Below are positions 31,508-42,064 of a stretch of DNA of 64,000 nucleotides, in pieces. Under the pieces are notes generated by a model that saw only the letters and a program-made list of their open reading frames with translations, was not told where the DNA came from and made no database searches. Every line of letters starts with the position of its first letter. Position 1 is the first letter of the stretch. Source of the DNA: a candidate division LCP-89 bacterium B3_LCP (GTDB taxonomy: Bacteria > Electryoneota > B3-LCP); NCBI GenBank assembly GCA_005223185.1, contig NJBN01000005.1, positions 155,091 through 219,090 of the forward strand, read 5' to 3'. The position numbers and the translations under genes were made by a program.

Positions 31508-32587
31508 TTATGTTTCACCTTTCTGGAACTGCTCCTTGATCTCAGATAGCTTAAATTGTTGAGTCCAGAAGCATACTAAACCTAATACCGTTAAAGGAAT
31601 ATAGTTAGCCAAATGAAGGACTATCGCCAGCCCCATAGAAGCTTCAGCCGACACACCGAAAAGCGAGACACCTAAGGCGACTATGCCGTGAAAAGTACCC
31701 ACGGCTCCCGGCGCTGAGGGCAACCCGATTCCAATGGTGATGATTATTAGAAGAACAATTGAAGCCAGCAGTGGATTTGCATCGATTGCAGGATAATCCG
31801 GAGATATAAGATCAAAAGCTAAAAGCGTAAATAGCACGCTTAAAATATAACAGGCTTCCAGGAGCACTGTATGCATAAGGATTGCAGCGTAGTGCCTGGA
31901 ACTGCGCATAACTTCCAGCCCTGAGGCGAATCCCTCCACCATTCGTATGATTTTGTGGGAAATTCTCTGAGGGATTGGTTTTAATACAGTACGTAAAATC
32001 CCGATAGTCCAATCAGTGGCAAAGAGAAGCCCCAAAAGGAAAGCAATCAGAAAAACTGCTGCGCTACCAATATAAAACAAACCATTGCGAATCCAATCAG
32101 GAAAAGGGAAAAAGAAGAGGGTAACGCTCAACAGTATTAAAATGGCTGTCGAATCCAGAAGTCGTTCGACGACGATAGTTGCCAATACGGACGTTTTACT
32201 GATTTTTTCTGCTTTTCCCAAGAAGTAAGCTCGAAGTATTTCGCCCATCCTAAGGGGGAGGATATTATTGATCATATAACCGATGTTCATGGCGGAATAT
32301 ACGGGCCAATAACGGATTTCAGCGTAAACTGGCTTAATCATTATGCGCCAGCGCTGAGCACGCGAGAACAGACTCAGTAATAGAAGCGTAATTCCTAAAA
32401 TGACATATCCATAGTGCGCCTTTGATAGGGCAACCCCTAACCCCTTAAGATCAATTCTGGTCTGTCCCCAAAAGGCAGAAAAAAGACCCGTTTCGCCGGA
32501 CAGTAATCCGGAAATGTCAGGCTTCCAGAATGACAAATAGATGAATATAAGGCTTAAAAGCAGCCCGATGGAAACGCGTAATTTCAT
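31508..32587 (-). CDS. Lysylphosphatidylglycerol synthase-like flippase-domain membrane protein (UPF0104)
   Basis: RMGEILRAYFLGKAEKISKTSVLATIVVERLLDSTAILILL...GIGLPSAPGAVGTFHGIVALGVSLFGV. Confidence 0.85.
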   Translation of the reverse strand: MKLRVSIGLLLSLIFIYLSFWKPDISGLLSGETGLFSAFWGQTRIDLKGLGVALSKAHYGYVILGITLLLLSLFSRAQRWRIMIKPVYAEIRYWPVYSAMNIGYMINNILPLRMGEILRAYFLGKAEKISKTSVLATIVVERLLDSTAILILLSVTLFFFPFPDWIRNGLFYIGSAAVFLIAFLLGLLFATDWTIGILRTVLKPIPQRISHKIIRMVEGFASGLEVMRSSRHYAAILMHTVLLEACYILSVLFTLLAFDLISPDYPAIDANPLLASIVLLIIITIGIGLPSAPGAVGTFHGIVALGVSLFGVSAEASMGLAIVLHLANYIPLTVLGLVCFWTQQFKLSEIKEQFQKGET

Positions 32588-32645
32588 TATTTTTAATTAT
32601 GTATCTGCGTGTAACGAAGGTGGGATAATTTCACCGTACAGACGA

Positions 32646-33314
32646 CTATCGCATATCTATCACTTCCACTCCCTGCGGAGGCACAAATTGGAAAGTATCT
32701 TCAGGTAACTTTTCGTTATATTTATAGTCCTCGAATTCAAAGACAGTTACGTTGTCCGCCAGATCTTCCAAATAGAATTTCCTGGTTAAGCTTTCATCAC
32801 GATCTATCCATACTTGCAATTGTCGGGCCGGATCTGTTGGATCTTTCGGCACCATTACCAGTTTATCGCACACCAGACCGGCATAGATCACTTTGTTCAC
32901 TTCTTTCACTTCGTACCTGGCAGGGAATTCGTACAGAAGCTTTTCGGGGGTGATCAAGCCGTCTTCTGAATCCTCAGTATTCTTTATTATTACCTGCTTT
33001 TCCAGACTGTTATACATCCAAAGAGTATTCCCGTCACAGATAGTTATCTGACTGGGTGTCTCTGTTTTGAATTTATCACCTTCTGCTAAGAACAGCAATC
33101 CCGCTTCCGATTTGACTTCACCGGTGCCTGTCTGATAGCGGTATTCGAAATGAGCGCTCAGGGTTTTCAACTCTTCATATTTTTCCTGAACGCGTTTGAT
33201 GATAGCGTTAGATTTGCGTGAATGAGCCTCATCAGGCGCTATACCTAAGCCAATTACCAGTATTATCGGCAGAATGCCACCGAAAAAAAACTTTGGGAGA
33301 GCTGTTTTTTTCAT
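32646..33314 (-). CDS. LolA-like outer-membrane lipoprotein carrier protein
   Basis: KRVQEKYEELKTLSAHFEYRYQ...GLLFLAEGDKFKTETPSQITICDGNTLWMYNSLEKQVIIKN...FEFEDYKYNEKLPEDTFQFVPPQGVEVID. Confidence 0.85.
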   Translation of the reverse strand: MKKTALPKFFFGGILPIILVIGLGIAPDEAHSRKSNAIIKRVQEKYEELKTLSAHFEYRYQTGTGEVKSEAGLLFLAEGDKFKTETPSQITICDGNTLWMYNSLEKQVIIKNTEDSEDGLITPEKLLYEFPARYEVKEVNKVIYAGLVCDKLVMVPKDPTDPARQLQVWIDRDESLTRKFYLEDLADNVTVFEFEDYKYNEKLPEDTFQFVPPQGVEVIDMR

Positions 33315-33413
33315 AAGTCAGTCAAATGCTGAAGATAAGTGATCTGTTCTTTTATGGATAATTTAAATATATTTAAAGCTTTATCTGTACTTCTTCAATA
33401 TGCGATATTTCTC

Positions 33414-35711
33414 TTACCTGTTATTATCTGTATCGGTTGACGTTGGCGGTAAATCGCCGGTAAAAGCTTCCAGGTCGTCTTCATCCATCAGCACTTCCCG
33501 CGCTTTGGACCCATCGAACGGTCCGACTACACCGGCGCGTTCCAACTGATCGATCAATCTACCCGCACGAGCATAACCTATCTTCAGCCTCCGTTGGAGA
33601 ACAGAGACGGACGCCTGTCCCTGGTGTATTACAATGCGAGCGGCATCATCGAAAAGTTCATCTCTATCGCCCAACTCTTCTGTATCCCCACCTATAATTC
33701 CTTCCAGTCGGGGTAGTCTCAAGGCAGTGCGATGAAAATCATGCGGCTGATCTTCCACAAAGGAGATGATTCCTTCGATCTCTGAGTGTCCAATGTTGCA
33801 GCAGTGAATTCTCTCTGCTAATCCTCTGCCGGGCGGGATGAAAAGAGCATCTCCGTTGCCCAAAAGTGTCTCAGCGCCGTTCATATCCAGAATTGTGCGG
33901 GAATCAGTCTTAGAGGCGACCTGAAAAGCCAACCGAGCGGGGAAATTTGCCTTGATCACTCCGGTTATTACGTCAACTGAAGGACGCTGCGTAGCCACAA
34001 TCAAATGGATACCCACCGCTCGTGCCATTTGAGCTAACCGCGCGATAGGCTCCTCCACATCCTTGGCAGCAATCATCATCAAATCTGCCAACTCATCTAT
34101 GACGACAATCAGGAAACTCAGCGTTTTCTGAACTTCACCATCGGGCGAGACAGCTTTCCCTTTGGCAGCCAACTCATTGAATTCAACAATGTTCCTCACC
34201 CCCACTCCAGCCATGAGATCATACCGGCGTGCCATCTCCAGTTCCACGCCACCCAGAACGCGCACGGCGTTAGCCGGAGTGGTGATTACCTCTTCATCCA
34301 ATTCCATTGAAGCCAATAGGTGGTGGCGTGCTAAGCGTGCATAGGTTGAAAGTTCTAACTTCTTCGGATCGATGATAACGAACTGAAGTCTTTCCGGAGG
34401 ATTGCGCAACAATAGACTGGCGATGATGGCGTTTAAGCAGACCGACTTTCCGGAACCTGTGGTCCCTGCGACCAGAAGATGAGGCATAGAGGCGAGGTCA
34501 GAAACATACGGATCACCCGCTGCAGTAACACCCAGGGCAACCGCCAGCGGGGATTTATGATCCTGAAAGGATGGATCAGCGGCTACCGATTTCAAGGCAA
34601 CAATGGATGGCCGCCTGTTGGGGATCTCCACTCCAACAGCGCCCTGCCCGGGAATAGGCGCCTGGATGCGAATAGCACGAGCTCGCAAAACCAGCGCTAA
34701 ATCATCAGCTAAGTTACTGATCCGTGACACCTTAACACCGGGATCAGGTTCAAGATCGAAGCGCGTTATGACCGGTCCAGGATTAACGCGAACCACGCGC
34801 GCACCGACGCCAAAATCGGACAATGCTTCCTGAAGTCGCTGTGCCTTTGCCTTGAGTTCTTCGGGTGCATCAGGGGATTCAGGGGGCTGATCATCTAAGA
34901 TGTTAAGGGGAGGTCGTTGGTATTCGCCCTGTGGTCCGATCGGTTTTTCGGTTTCCATATCAGCAGGAGGGGTGCCGGTAGGAGCGGGTTTTTGTGGAAA
35001 TAGGTCTTCCGTTATGAGAGCATCATCTTCTAAATCACTATCAGCAGAATCGCGACGCTGATTTTCGCCGCCGCCATCCGTTGCTACTCTGCGACGATGA
35101 ATCTTAAATTTCAAGCGTCTTTTGGGTCTATGATTCCACAGCCAGATTCCACCCTGCTTTATCCCCGATATCAGGCGTTTGATGATTTCGGAGGGACTTA
35201 TATGTAAAAAGAAGACCAGCAGAACCAGAACGATGAAACTCCAGATTATCCAGGAACCAATGGTTCCCATAAATTTAGTGATCCAGTTGGCAGTTTCAAC
35301 GCCGATCCATCCCGCATGTTCGGAAATGGGATCGGGAGTTTCAATCAAACCTATAGTAAAGGACGTCCAAAAGGCAATGAAAACCAGAGCTATACTATAC
35401 AGCCAGGTGTGCAGTTTATTCCAGCGGAACAGTACAACCCCAGCCCAGTAAAGCAGCAACAGTGGAAAGACGAAGGTGGGCCAGCGACCGAAGGTGATAT
35501 TGATCAGAACATGAGAGAAATTAGCGCCGTATTCGCCCAACAAGTTGCGGCTTAACTCCGGTTCGCCCTTATAAGATATCAAGGCTAACGAGCACAGCAA
35601 CGCAATAAACAATAAGAACAACCCAAGAATTTCCGCAAGGCGTCCTCTATCGTTTTGCTTCTTTTTTGAACGCCGCTTTTGGGCGGTTTTTTTCATGATG
35701 TTTTCCCCCAT
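33414..35711 (-). CDS. ftsK: DNA translocase FtsK/SpoIIIE
   Basis: 4 TM N-term; GDPYVSDLASMPHLLVAGTTGSGKSVCLNAIIASLLLRNPPERLQFVIIDPKKLELSTY; winged-helix gamma domain ASVSVLQRRLKIGYARAGRLIDQLERAGVVGP. Confidence 0.96.
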   Translation of the reverse strand: MGENIMKKTAQKRRSKKKQNDRGRLAEILGLFLLFIALLCSLALISYKGEPELSRNLLGEYGANFSHVLINITFGRWPTFVFPLLLLYWAGVVLFRWNKLHTWLYSIALVFIAFWTSFTIGLIETPDPISEHAGWIGVETANWITKFMGTIGSWIIWSFIVLVLLVFFLHISPSEIIKRLISGIKQGGIWLWNHRPKRRLKFKIHRRRVATDGGGENQRRDSADSDLEDDALITEDLFPQKPAPTGTPPADMETEKPIGPQGEYQRPPLNILDDQPPESPDAPEELKAKAQRLQEALSDFGVGARVVRVNPGPVITRFDLEPDPGVKVSRISNLADDLALVLRARAIRIQAPIPGQGAVGVEIPNRRPSIVALKSVAADPSFQDHKSPLAVALGVTAAGDPYVSDLASMPHLLVAGTTGSGKSVCLNAIIASLLLRNPPERLQFVIIDPKKLELSTYARLARHHLLASMELDEEVITTPANAVRVLGGVELEMARRYDLMAGVGVRNIVEFNELAAKGKAVSPDGEVQKTLSFLIVVIDELADLMMIAAKDVEEPIARLAQMARAVGIHLIVATQRPSVDVITGVIKANFPARLAFQVASKTDSRTILDMNGAETLLGNGDALFIPPGRGLAERIHCCNIGHSEIEGIISFVEDQPHDFHRTALRLPRLEGIIGGDTEELGDRDELFDDAARIVIHQGQASVSVLQRRLKIGYARAGRLIDQLERAGVVGPFDGSKAREVLMDEDDLEAFTGDLPPTSTDTDNNR

Positions 35712-35750
35712 CCCCCAATTAGAATTCTTTCTATTTATTCAGGGAGAATA

Positions 35751-36854
35751 TCAGGTCTTTGTGGGTGAATAGAATGGAGTTTTTACAACACACATAGGAT
35801 GTTCAGTTTTGCGGACATTCAACTGCAGCTTAATGCCTGGTTCACTTAACGCCACAGGAACGTATCCCATCCCTATACCTCTTTCCAGCATGGGAGAATG
35901 ACAACCGCTGGTGGTTATTCCGATTTCTCTCCCCCCAGCATATATCGGATAACCGTGCCTCGGTATGATGCGACCTGAAGTCTCAAAGCCTATCAACTTC
36001 CGCTTAACACCCTCATTCTTTACCTTAATCAGCGCATCACGACCTATGAAATCCCCTTTTTTCAGCTTAGTGATCCAACCTAATCCAGCTTCAATAGGGT
36101 TGATGGCAGCATCAATGTCATTACCGTAAAGACAGAATTTCATCTCCTGCCGTAGCGTATCCCGAGCACCCAAGCCGATGGGTTCGACGTCAAAAGGCTT
36201 CCCAACTTCGAAGAGGTTATGCCACAGTTCTTCTGAATTAGAGCGCGAAATATAGATCTCATATCCTAACTCTCCAGTGTACCCGGTTCTGGATACAATT
36301 GCATTAATACCAGTAACCTGCCCATCCAAAAAATGGTAATAAGGCAATGACTCCAGATCGGGTGTAGTGACAGTTTTCAGCATTTCCAGTGATTTAGGCC
36401 CTTGCACCGACAGTAGAGCTATATCATCAGAAATATCATCAAAGTCAACGCCGGATAAAGGCAGATTTTCACATATCCATTCTCGGTTTTTATCAATGTT
36501 AGAAGCGTTAACCACCAATATGAAATGGTCTTCGAAGCGATAGACCAGAAGATCATCGACGATGCCGCCATCTTCATAGCACATTGCTGAATATTGAACC
36601 TGCCCGGGTTGCAGTTTGGTAACGTCATTGATGGTGATCCGGTTTAAGAACTGTTCTGCATCAGCACCGCTGAATTCAAACTCACCCATGTGCGAGACGT
36701 CAAATATGCCAACCGTATTGCGGACACGCTTGTGCTCCGCTATGATTCCCTGATATTGCACCGGCATCCAGAATCCAGCGAAGGGGACAAGCTTAGCTCC
36801 TAACGAATTATGCACTTCATAAAGCGCGGTTTTCTTCAGCTCTTCTTCAACCAT
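35751..36854 (-). CDS. gcvT: Aminomethyltransferase (glycine cleavage T protein)
   Basis: TALYEVHNSLGAKLVPFAGFWMPVQYQGIIAEHKRVRNTVGIFDVSHMGEFEFSGADAEQFLNRITINDV. Confidence 0.96.
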   Translation of the reverse strand: MVEEELKKTALYEVHNSLGAKLVPFAGFWMPVQYQGIIAEHKRVRNTVGIFDVSHMGEFEFSGADAEQFLNRITINDVTKLQPGQVQYSAMCYEDGGIVDDLLVYRFEDHFILVVNASNIDKNREWICENLPLSGVDFDDISDDIALLSVQGPKSLEMLKTVTTPDLESLPYYHFLDGQVTGINAIVSRTGYTGELGYEIYISRSNSEELWHNLFEVGKPFDVEPIGLGARDTLRQEMKFCLYGNDIDAAINPIEAGLGWITKLKKGDFIGRDALIKVKNEGVKRKLIGFETSGRIIPRHGYPIYAGGREIGITTSGCHSPMLERGIGMGYVPVALSEPGIKLQLNVRKTEHPMCVVKTPFYSPTKT

Positions 36855-36863
36855 TATGAGTTT

Positions 36864-38027
36864 CTACAGTTTAACAACGGCTTCACGGATACGTTCTAAA
36901 GCGATTTTGATATTTTCAATTGAATTAGCATAGGAAAATCTCACGTACCCATCTCCGTATTTGCCGAAAGAAGTTCCGGACAAAGCCGCCACGCCAGCTT
37001 CTTCCAGCAGGTACTGCTCAAGTTCACGGCTCCCCAGTGGCAATTCCTGAATATTGGGGAATACATAAAAGGCACCGCGGGGTTTAAGGCACTTGAATCC
37101 GGGAATTTCATTTAATCCATCTACAATCACATCCCGACGGCGTTTGAATTCCGCATCCATCTTAGCAACTTCGTCCTGGGGACCTTTGATGGCTTCAATG
37201 CAGGCGTACTGAACAAATGTATTTACGCAAGAGTTCGAATTCGTCTGAAGGCGCGCAACCTGATCAGCCAATGCAACGGGCATAACTCCGTAACCAGCTC
37301 GCCATCCGGTCATGGCGTAGGTCTTGGAAAAGCCGTCCAGGATGATGGTTCTTTCCCGCATCCCGGGTAAGGTCGATATGGATTTGTGCTCACCATCGTA
37401 GATAATGTTGCAATACACTTCATCGGTGAGGACATAACAATCGTGTTTTATCGCCAATTCAGCTATCTGTTCCAAATCCTCCATAGTGAGAACTCCACCG
37501 GTGGGATTCTGGGGTGAATTAACGATGATCAGCTTGGTGCGATCGTTCACCAAACGCTTCAGATCTTCAATATCAAAGCGGAATTCCAACTCCTCTCTCA
37601 AAGGAAGAGGCACTGACTTGGCGCCGACCCAGTTGATAACCGATTCATAGATGGGGAAACCGGGGTTGGGATAGATTACTTCGTCTCCTTTTTCCGCAAG
37701 CGCCAGAATCGAGAAAAACATAATGGGTTTGGCGCCCGGTGTTACGACCACCTCTTCCGCTTTGGCGTCAATGCCGCGCCGGGAAGATATATCCTGAGCT
37801 ATCGCTTCTCTTAGCGGCGGGATACCTGCAGAAGGATTGTAATGCGTTTCGCCTGCGTTTAAGGCTTTGATTGCCGCTTCGCATATATGGCGCGGCGTAT
37901 CGAAATCAGGTTCACCGATTTCAAGATGTATCATGTGCCGTCCTTGAGCTTCCAGCGCCTTGGCTTTAGCAAGGACTTCAAAAGCTGTCTCAGTGCCCAA
38001 ACGACTCATGCGTGATGCTAATTTCAT
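36864..38027 (-). CDS. Class I/II pyridoxal phosphate-dependent aminotransferase
   Basis: HLEIGEPDFDTPRHICEAAIKALNAGETHYNPSAGIPPLREAIA...LIIVNSPQNPTGGVL...TIILDGFSKTYAMTGWRAGYGVMP. Confidence 0.95.
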   Translation of the reverse strand: MKLASRMSRLGTETAFEVLAKAKALEAQGRHMIHLEIGEPDFDTPRHICEAAIKALNAGETHYNPSAGIPPLREAIAQDISSRRGIDAKAEEVVVTPGAKPIMFFSILALAEKGDEVIYPNPGFPIYESVINWVGAKSVPLPLREELEFRFDIEDLKRLVNDRTKLIIVNSPQNPTGGVLTMEDLEQIAELAIKHDCYVLTDEVYCNIIYDGEHKSISTLPGMRERTIILDGFSKTYAMTGWRAGYGVMPVALADQVARLQTNSNSCVNTFVQYACIEAIKGPQDEVAKMDAEFKRRRDVIVDGLNEIPGFKCLKPRGAFYVFPNIQELPLGSRELEQYLLEEAGVAALSGTSFGKYGDGYVRFSYANSIENIKIALERIREAVVKL

Positions 38028-38112
38028 TTATATGCCTCCATGGATTCTTTCAATGGTAAATTTCGCAGCCTTAAATAGTGCTACTCACCAGTAATGTCGT
38101 AATCATGTGTTT

Positions 38113-40116
38113 CTATCCCAACAATTCTTTCGCTTTCTTAGCAATATGTTCAGCGGATACCTCAAATTCCTTGATCAGTTCCCAGGGGGCGCCGGATTCG
38201 CCGAAACGATCCTGCACACCTATCATACCAAAGCGAACGCCTTTGCTGCCAGCGCCGCCACCTTCGAGAATAGCTGCAGCGACCAGGTTACCCAAACCAC
38301 CGACCTGATGTTCTTCAGCCGTAACGATAACTCCTGTATCGGATGCTGCACGGGCAATAACTTCTTTATCCAGAGGTTTGATAGTGTGAACGTTCAGTAT
38401 GCGCGTTTCCAGGTTGAAGTCGTTCTTTAATATCCATGCTGCGCGCATGGCTTCGGGAACCATAGGTCCGCAGGCGATGATACTCAAATCCTCATTTTCA
38501 CCGCGATATTCTGAAGCAAGCACTGTATCGAAGGCGTCTAAGAAATTGTCTCTTTCGCCGCGGAAACGAATGACATTGGCTTTTCCGTAGATAAAAGGCG
38601 TGTCTTCCCTGGTGATGATTGGTGTAGCCGCCCGGGCGAAACGTACGAATTTGGGACCACTCTCGTTAAACAGCAGGTGAGCTGTCGCCTTTAGCGTTTC
38701 GACTGAATCGCAGGGAACGGAAACGTTCATTCCGGGGATACCACCCATGGCGAAGAGTTCCTCCAGAGCCTGATGAGTAGCGCCGTCAGGTCCCACGGAA
38801 ACTCCTCCGTGCGCACCAGCGATCAATACGTCAAACCCGCCATAAGCGACGGTCGTACGAACCTGATCCAAATTGCGCCCAGAAGAGAACACACCGTATG
38901 TTCCTATTACCGGAAGCTTTCCTTCTTTAGCCAGCCCGGCCGCTAATGCAGTCCCTGACTGTTCAGCAATCCCCACCGAGATGAAGCGGTCTTTTCTCTC
39001 CGGATTGTTCTTATAGAATTGATCTATAGTGATAGAATCAGAAATGTCCATACCTAAACAGATGACCCGTTTATCACCACCATGTTTTTCCAGAGCGCGC
39101 CCGAAACCCATACGCGTGGGATCCATCTCAACTTTCATGTTTTCCTGGTTATTCCACCAGTAATCACGGCTGAACTTAGGCTGCTTGGCAGTAAGTTTCT
39201 CATCGACGCTAACCTGATAATTTTCAGCCTGTTTTAGAAGGTTATCATATTCTATTCTATCAATAACCTCTAACTCTGTCAACGCCTTTTTCAGTTCATC
39301 ATAGTTAGGAGCTTTGCCGTGCCAGCCGGCGACGTCTTCCATGAAGGATACGCCCTTGCCCTTAACCGTTCGAGCCAGGATGACTGTCGGAGAACCTGTA
39401 TGCTGTTTGGCTTGTTCCAAAGCATCCACAACCTGCTTCATATCGTGACCATCGATATCTATAACATGCCAGCCGAATGACTCGTACTTGGCGCCGATGG
39501 GTTCGATACTCATGACGTCTTTGACCCAGCCGTCAATCTGCAGGCGGTTCACGTCGATAATGCTGGTTAGGTTATCCAGCTTGAAATGACCGGCTTCCAT
39601 AGCCGCTTCCCAGATCTGACCTTCCTGCTGCTCGCCATCGCCGTTGATGGAAAATACGTGAAAGTTTTTGCCGTCCATTTTTGCACGTATCGCCATACCA
39701 ATAGCAATGGAAAGACCCTGTCCTAAAGAACCGGTGGAAACCTCTACTCCGGGAAGTTTCTGCCAGTGCGGGTGTCCCTGAAAAGGACTCCCCAGGCGGC
39801 GTAGTGTTACCAGATCATCTTTATCGAAATATTCGGCAAAACCCAAACCTACATAAAGCGCTGGCGCTTTATGACCGGCTGACCAGATAATTCTATCACG
39901 GTCATCCCAATCCGGATTTTCCGGATCATGGTTAGCGATATGCAAGTATAGAGCGGTTGTAACGTCCATTATGGATAAAGTCCCACCAGAATGTCCCGAC
40001 CCGGCAGCACTTAGTGAAACCAGATTATATCCGCGCATCAAGCGCGCCTGTTCTTCTAATTGTTCTACAGTATATGTTTTACGAATTTTGCCAGTTTTTG
40101 AATCAGTTAACGCCAT
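38113..40116 (-). CDS. Transketolase (single polypeptide)
   Basis: AAGSGHSGGTLSIMDVTTALYLHIANHDPENPDWDDRDRIIWSAGHKAPALYVGLGFAEYF; C-terminal pyrimidine-binding and transketolase_C segments; start taken at MALTDSK. Confidence 0.95.
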   Translation of the reverse strand: MALTDSKTGKIRKTYTVEQLEEQARLMRGYNLVSLSAAGSGHSGGTLSIMDVTTALYLHIANHDPENPDWDDRDRIIWSAGHKAPALYVGLGFAEYFDKDDLVTLRRLGSPFQGHPHWQKLPGVEVSTGSLGQGLSIAIGMAIRAKMDGKNFHVFSINGDGEQQEGQIWEAAMEAGHFKLDNLTSIIDVNRLQIDGWVKDVMSIEPIGAKYESFGWHVIDIDGHDMKQVVDALEQAKQHTGSPTVILARTVKGKGVSFMEDVAGWHGKAPNYDELKKALTELEVIDRIEYDNLLKQAENYQVSVDEKLTAKQPKFSRDYWWNNQENMKVEMDPTRMGFGRALEKHGGDKRVICLGMDISDSITIDQFYKNNPERKDRFISVGIAEQSGTALAAGLAKEGKLPVIGTYGVFSSGRNLDQVRTTVAYGGFDVLIAGAHGGVSVGPDGATHQALEELFAMGGIPGMNVSVPCDSVETLKATAHLLFNESGPKFVRFARAATPIITREDTPFIYGKANVIRFRGERDNFLDAFDTVLASEYRGENEDLSIIACGPMVPEAMRAAWILKNDFNLETRILNVHTIKPLDKEVIARAASDTGVIVTAEEHQVGGLGNLVAAAILEGGGAGSKGVRFGMIGVQDRFGESGAPWELIKEFEVSAEHIAKKAKELLG

Positions 40117-40402
40117 TGTGGAGCCTCCGAGATGGTAATTCAGCAAGCACCCGGTGTATGTCCTTAATTAACAGGATGTTGAAAGATAATTATGTGTCCG
40201 GGAGCTCAGGAAATTTCTGTTCACTTCAAGTTAAGAAATTTACATTAACTCACCGCCATAGTCAAGGGCTTTTTTAGATATTTGATTAAATTACAATGCG
40301 AGCGATGAAACTCAAACGCATTTCCGTACGTTAAGTAAAAGATACGCACGGCTTTCCACAGTCTGATCGTAAAAAAATAATCATAGCGGGGAGTACCTTA
40401 TT

Positions 40403-41908
40403 GTGAGTATAAGAAACTGCCGTTATCAAGTGTCAATAATCGTAATTTTCAGTATATTTGTATTGCTTCCACAGCCGTCATCTGCCCAGTTGAAATTCGA
40501 TGAAGGGGTATGGGTTTCCTATACGGACTTCAGGCATGTGGTGGATGTAGATGTGGGTAAGAATTACATCTACGTGGCGACGTCGGGCGGGGTGCTGAGG
40601 TATCACCGGTACAAAAAGCGCTGGGAAGACCCCTGGGTGGTGGTGCGTGGCTACGATAACGCTATCGATCTGCGTACTGCTGCGAATGTGGATTACCTGT
40701 CCGATACGGATGAAGTAGCGGTATTGACAACCCGCGGAGCGTTTGTGTATAACCCCGTCTTCAAATATTGGAAACCGACAACACATTCCTTCGCTACTCC
40801 CCAACAGATCGATCTCACCGATGCTGTGTTCTTGAAAACGCCGGATTTCACCATTTCCCACCGCACCTATTTTCCCCAGGGGAACAACATGGTGATGGAT
40901 AACAAGCTGCGCAAGTATCCATTGACGGTTTATGCTGATGATGAATGGGGAAACTGGTGGATCGGTCTGGATGGCGTGGGCGTTCTGCAGCTCGATATTC
41001 ACAGTAAGCGGGGAACGGTGTGGGAGATGGGATTCTTCGGTACTAACGTCCAAGCAATCGCCAGAGGTAAGGGCTGGACTATTTCCGCCGGTCAAAACCG
41101 CAACGGAGGGATCACTTTCTGGAAGCGGAGAGCCAATATCTGGGATCACCTGGAACCTGCCTACACCACCAGTCTGGAGAGCGCCTGGATCAACGATATT
41201 GCCGTTGCTGGAAAATATGCCTTGGCGGCAACGGATAACGGTTTGACGAAGATAAACCTGAAGAATGGCAATTGCGATACCTGGAACGTCCATGATGGCT
41301 TGTGGTCGAACCGGACGGTGTGCGTGGCAGTGGACAAAGATACCGCCTGGGTAGGAACTGAAGACGGCGTTTGCAAGGTTTTTCTGCCTAAAGGTCCCAT
41401 CGTACGTATGCAGCAACCGGCGTTAGGACACCAGATATTTTACGACATAGCGGTCGATAAACAGGCTATCTGGTGCGGAGGAAATATGGGTTTGTACCGC
41501 TTGGATAGAGAAACCGGAAAAGGCGGCTACTTAGGCTTAAGTGGCGGCGTGGGCGGACCGGTTTATTCAATCCACTCCACTAATTCGGAGATCTGGGTGG
41601 GAAGGATGTCAGGCGTTGAGGTCATTAACAAACGCAGCCTGAAACAGACGGGGTATCCTTCGTATGCTCATATGCATGGAGCGGAGATTTACGCTGTGTA
41701 CGCCAAGGGTAATTTAGCCTGGGTGGGAACCAACAGCGGTCTTTGGAAGTTCGACCGATCCCGTAATTACTGGCATCAATACACTTATCTTGACGGCCTG
41801 CTGGACAACCGCGTGTACGAAATCTACCCTGACGGGGATTACCTGCTTATAGGAACCGCCAGCGGTGTTACGCGCTTCTTCTGGAATGATCCGGATCGGG
41901 TGGATTAG
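40403..41908 (+). CDS. Secreted beta-propeller (two-component-regulator-propeller-like) protein
   Basis: Signal peptide IVIFSIFVLLPQPSSAQ; repeated blades IYVATSGGVLRYHRYKKRWEDP, AWVGTEDGVCKV, AWVGTNSGLWKFDRSRNYWHQYTYLDGLLDNRVYEI. Confidence 0.75.
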   Translation: MSIRNCRYQVSIIVIFSIFVLLPQPSSAQLKFDEGVWVSYTDFRHVVDVDVGKNYIYVATSGGVLRYHRYKKRWEDPWVVVRGYDNAIDLRTAANVDYLSDTDEVAVLTTRGAFVYNPVFKYWKPTTHSFATPQQIDLTDAVFLKTPDFTISHRTYFPQGNNMVMDNKLRKYPLTVYADDEWGNWWIGLDGVGVLQLDIHSKRGTVWEMGFFGTNVQAIARGKGWTISAGQNRNGGITFWKRRANIWDHLEPAYTTSLESAWINDIAVAGKYALAATDNGLTKINLKNGNCDTWNVHDGLWSNRTVCVAVDKDTAWVGTEDGVCKVFLPKGPIVRMQQPALGHQIFYDIAVDKQAIWCGGNMGLYRLDRETGKGGYLGLSGGVGGPVYSIHSTNSEIWVGRMSGVEVINKRSLKQTGYPSYAHMHGAEIYAVYAKGNLAWVGTNSGLWKFDRSRNYWHQYTYLDGLLDNRVYEIYPDGDYLLIGTASGVTRFFWNDPDRVD

Positions 41909-42064
41909 GGGGGTGTTTTAAACGGTGATCTAAAAGTAAAAAGTGGATATAAGAGTTGGAATTTGGTAGGAAAGAAGCTATACTAGGGGCATGGAGACTA
42001 AATCACACGAAGTAGGGATAACTTGTATAAAAGTAAGTGAATCTGTTTATCAAGGAGTGAAATC

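Noticed and set aside
40478-41416. 312-aa minus-strand ORF opposite the propeller gene
   Set aside because: Antisense to a well-supported plus-strand gene (signal peptide, blade repeats); composition-driven open frame.
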